Below, piece by piece: positions 21,511 through 22,505 of a stretch of 22,505 nucleotides of DNA (position 1 is the first letter of the stretch; every line of letters begins with the position of its first letter). This stretch comes from Treponema sp. (GTDB taxonomy: Bacteria; Spirochaetota; Spirochaetia; Treponematales; Treponemataceae). Both the position numbers and the translations under genes were made by a program. The stretch covers positions 1-22,505 of the forward strand of contig JAEDDW010000028.1 in NCBI GenBank assembly GCA_016293645.1. The letters run 5' to 3'. The notes beneath the pieces are model-generated. The model was not told the origin of the DNA, searched no databases, and saw nothing but the letters and a program-made list of their open reading frames with translations.

Positions 21511-21535
21511 TATTTGAAACGTTTCCATATATACT
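21506..21535 (+). promoter_or_regulatory. Promoter of glgP
   Basis: -35 TTGCAT (21506-21511), an 18-bp spacer and -10 TATACT (21530-21535) predict a start near 21542 and a leader of about 60 nt. The leader holds a small AAAGAT/ATCTTT hairpin (21540-21562) and a strong Shine-Dalgarno GGAGG at 21592-21596. Confidence 0.65.
21514..21527. promoter_or_regulatory. LacI-family operator-like site 2 in the glgP promoter spacer
   Basis: TTGAAACGTTTCCA contains the perfect 10-bp palindrome GAAACGTTTC (21516-21525) and matches the cre consensus at 12 of 14 positions. It lies between the -35 and -10 boxes, 17 bp centre to centre from site 1, a position suited to repression. Confidence 0.65.
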
Positions 21536-21601
21536 TGTGAAAGATACCTGATGGGAATCTTTAAAACAGAAAACAACAAAAGTTCAATACGGAGGAAATA
21601 T

Positions 21602-22505
21602 ATGACTTTTGATGCAGAACAGTTCAAGGAAAACCTTACAGCCCGTCTTAGACGCCAGTACGGAAAGGACATTTCACAGGCTAACAAGCATGACCTTTTC
21701 GATGCAGTAAGTGCCAGTGCCCTTGAAATTATCATGCCTAACTGGATGGAAACTCGCAAAGCTTATGAAGCCAAGCCTACAAAGCAGCTTTGCTACCTCA
21801 GTGCTGAGTTCTTGATGGGGCGCGCCCTTTCAAACAACCTTATTAACTCTGGTATCATGGATCAGGTTAAGGAAGTTCTCAAGGGAATGAACATCAACTA
21901 TGACCTTGTTGAAGATGAAGAACCTGATGCAGGTCTCGGTAACGGTGGTCTCGGTCGTCTCGCAGCATGTTTCCTTGATTCCCTTGCTACACTCGAATAC
22001 CCTGGACACGGATACGGTATCCGCTACCAGTACGGTATGTTCGAGCAGCACATTGAAGATGGTTACCAGGTTGAATATCCTGACAACTGGCTCAAGCACC
22101 GCGACCCATGGGAAACAAAGAGATCTGACCTTGCTGTTACTGTAAAGTTCGGTGGACAGATCAAGTACGGAAAGACTCCTGATGGACAGGACCGCTTCTA
22201 TCTTGAAAATGCGGAAGAGATCATCGCAACTCCATACGACATGCCTATCGTTGCTTACGGTTCAAATACTGTAAACACACTCCGCCTGTGGCAGGCATCT
22301 TCTCCAAACGGATTCGATCTTCAGCTTTTCAACGACATGCAGTACCACCGTGCCGTAGAACGCCAGAACGATGCGGAAAACATCAGCCGCGTTCTCTATC
22401 CAAACGACAACGGCCCTATGGGTAAGGAACTCCGCCTGCGCCAGCAGTACTTCTTCTCAAGTGCTTCCCTTCAGGACCTTGTTCACCACTATGTAAATAC
22501 TGTTG
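21602..22505 (+). CDS. glgP: Glycogen/maltodextrin phosphorylase, N-terminal part (cut by window end)
   Basis: An open frame of 301 codons runs off the window; the family is usually about 800 residues, so the PLP-binding C-terminal half is not visible. The enzyme releases glucose-1-phosphate from alpha-1,4 chains. GT35 motifs are clear: YLSAEFLMGRALSNNL, AGLGNGGLGRLAACFLDSLA (glycine-rich loop), YGIRYQYGMFEQ and DNWLKHRDPWE. The start at 21602 (MTFDAEQF) follows a strong Shine-Dalgarno, GGAGG with 5 bases between. It stands next to glgX, the debranching partner, and its promoter carries two LacI-family operator-like sites, suggesting control by carbohydrate supply. Confidence 0.94.
   Translation, partial: MTFDAEQFKENLTARLRRQYGKDISQANKHDLFDAVSASALEIIMPNWMETRKAYEAKPTKQLCYLSAEFLMGRALSNNLINSGIMDQVKEVLKGMNINYDLVEDEEPDAGLGNGGLGRLAACFLDSLATLEYPGHGYGIRYQYGMFEQHIEDGYQVEYPDNWLKHRDPWETKRSDLAVTVKFGGQIKYGKTPDGQDRFYLENAEEIIATPYDMPIVAYGSNTVNTLRLWQASSPNGFDLQLFNDMQYHRAVERQNDAENISRVLYPNDNGPMGKELRLRQQYFFSSASLQDLVHHYVNTV

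Overview
This is an ordinary-looking chromosomal segment of moderate GC (mid-forties percent by eye) carrying sixteen genes, thirteen of them recognisable housekeeping or metabolic families. My best guess is a host-associated Treponema-type spirochaete. The hints are the style of the GAPDH, Era, CoaE and SPOR proteins, the aconitase-family hydratase, the glycogen genes and an HTH-less LacI-sensor/GGDEF protein. This is an impression from the proteins; no database search was possible. There is no phage, insertion sequence, CRISPR array, rRNA or tRNA.

Layout. 1-1103: GAPDH (gap, minus strand) with terminator and a strong sigma70-type promoter. 1232-3180: a cytoplasmic sugar-binding-fold sensor fused to an intact diguanylate cyclase. 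3209-6013 (minus): a tightly coupled three-gene operon of a SPASM-type radical SAM protein, a beta-class adenine DNA methyltransferase and a YhcC/TIGR01212-type radical SAM protein. 6077-7819: the translation factor EttA (ABC-F). 7896-8978 (minus): a membrane-anchored endonuclease/exonuclease/phosphatase-fold enzyme. 9105-13515: polA, coaE (overlapping by one base) and a SPOR-domain protein, closed by a terminator. 13579-14064: a YbaK-type aminoacyl-tRNA deacylase. 14067-14189: a nested REP/REPIN-like palindromic element. 14208-16442 (minus): an aconitase-superfamily hydratase. 16594-18215: a glycine riboswitch and terminator in front of an Na+/amino-acid symporter (AgcS). 18298-19236 (minus): Era. 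19288-21420: glycogen debranching enzyme (GlgX). 21602 to the window end: the first 301 codons of glycogen phosphorylase (GlgP), with two LacI-family operator-like sites on its promoter.

How it works together. glgX and glgP form a glycogen-breakdown pair whose second member appears repressor-controlled; gap acts further down glycolysis. polA-coaE-SPOR is a likely co-transcribed unit. AgcS is controlled by amino-acid sensing at the RNA level.

The most striking genome-wide style feature is in the start sites. Seven genes (LacI-GGDEF, SPASM radical SAM, ettA, polA, ybaK, era, glgX) have a -10-like hexamer ending only 6 to 9 bases before the start codon and no convincing Shine-Dalgarno sequence, implying leaderless or nearly leaderless mRNAs. 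The remaining genes have proper leaders with Shine-Dalgarno sites or are translationally coupled to the gene upstream. Two divergent promoter pairs are interlocked on the same DNA. I did not find an obviously new defence or biosynthetic system. The best leads are the leaderless promoters, the singlet glycine riboswitch with a possible ghost second aptamer, the REPIN-like element, the radical SAM/methyltransferase operon and several enzymes with altered signature residues.
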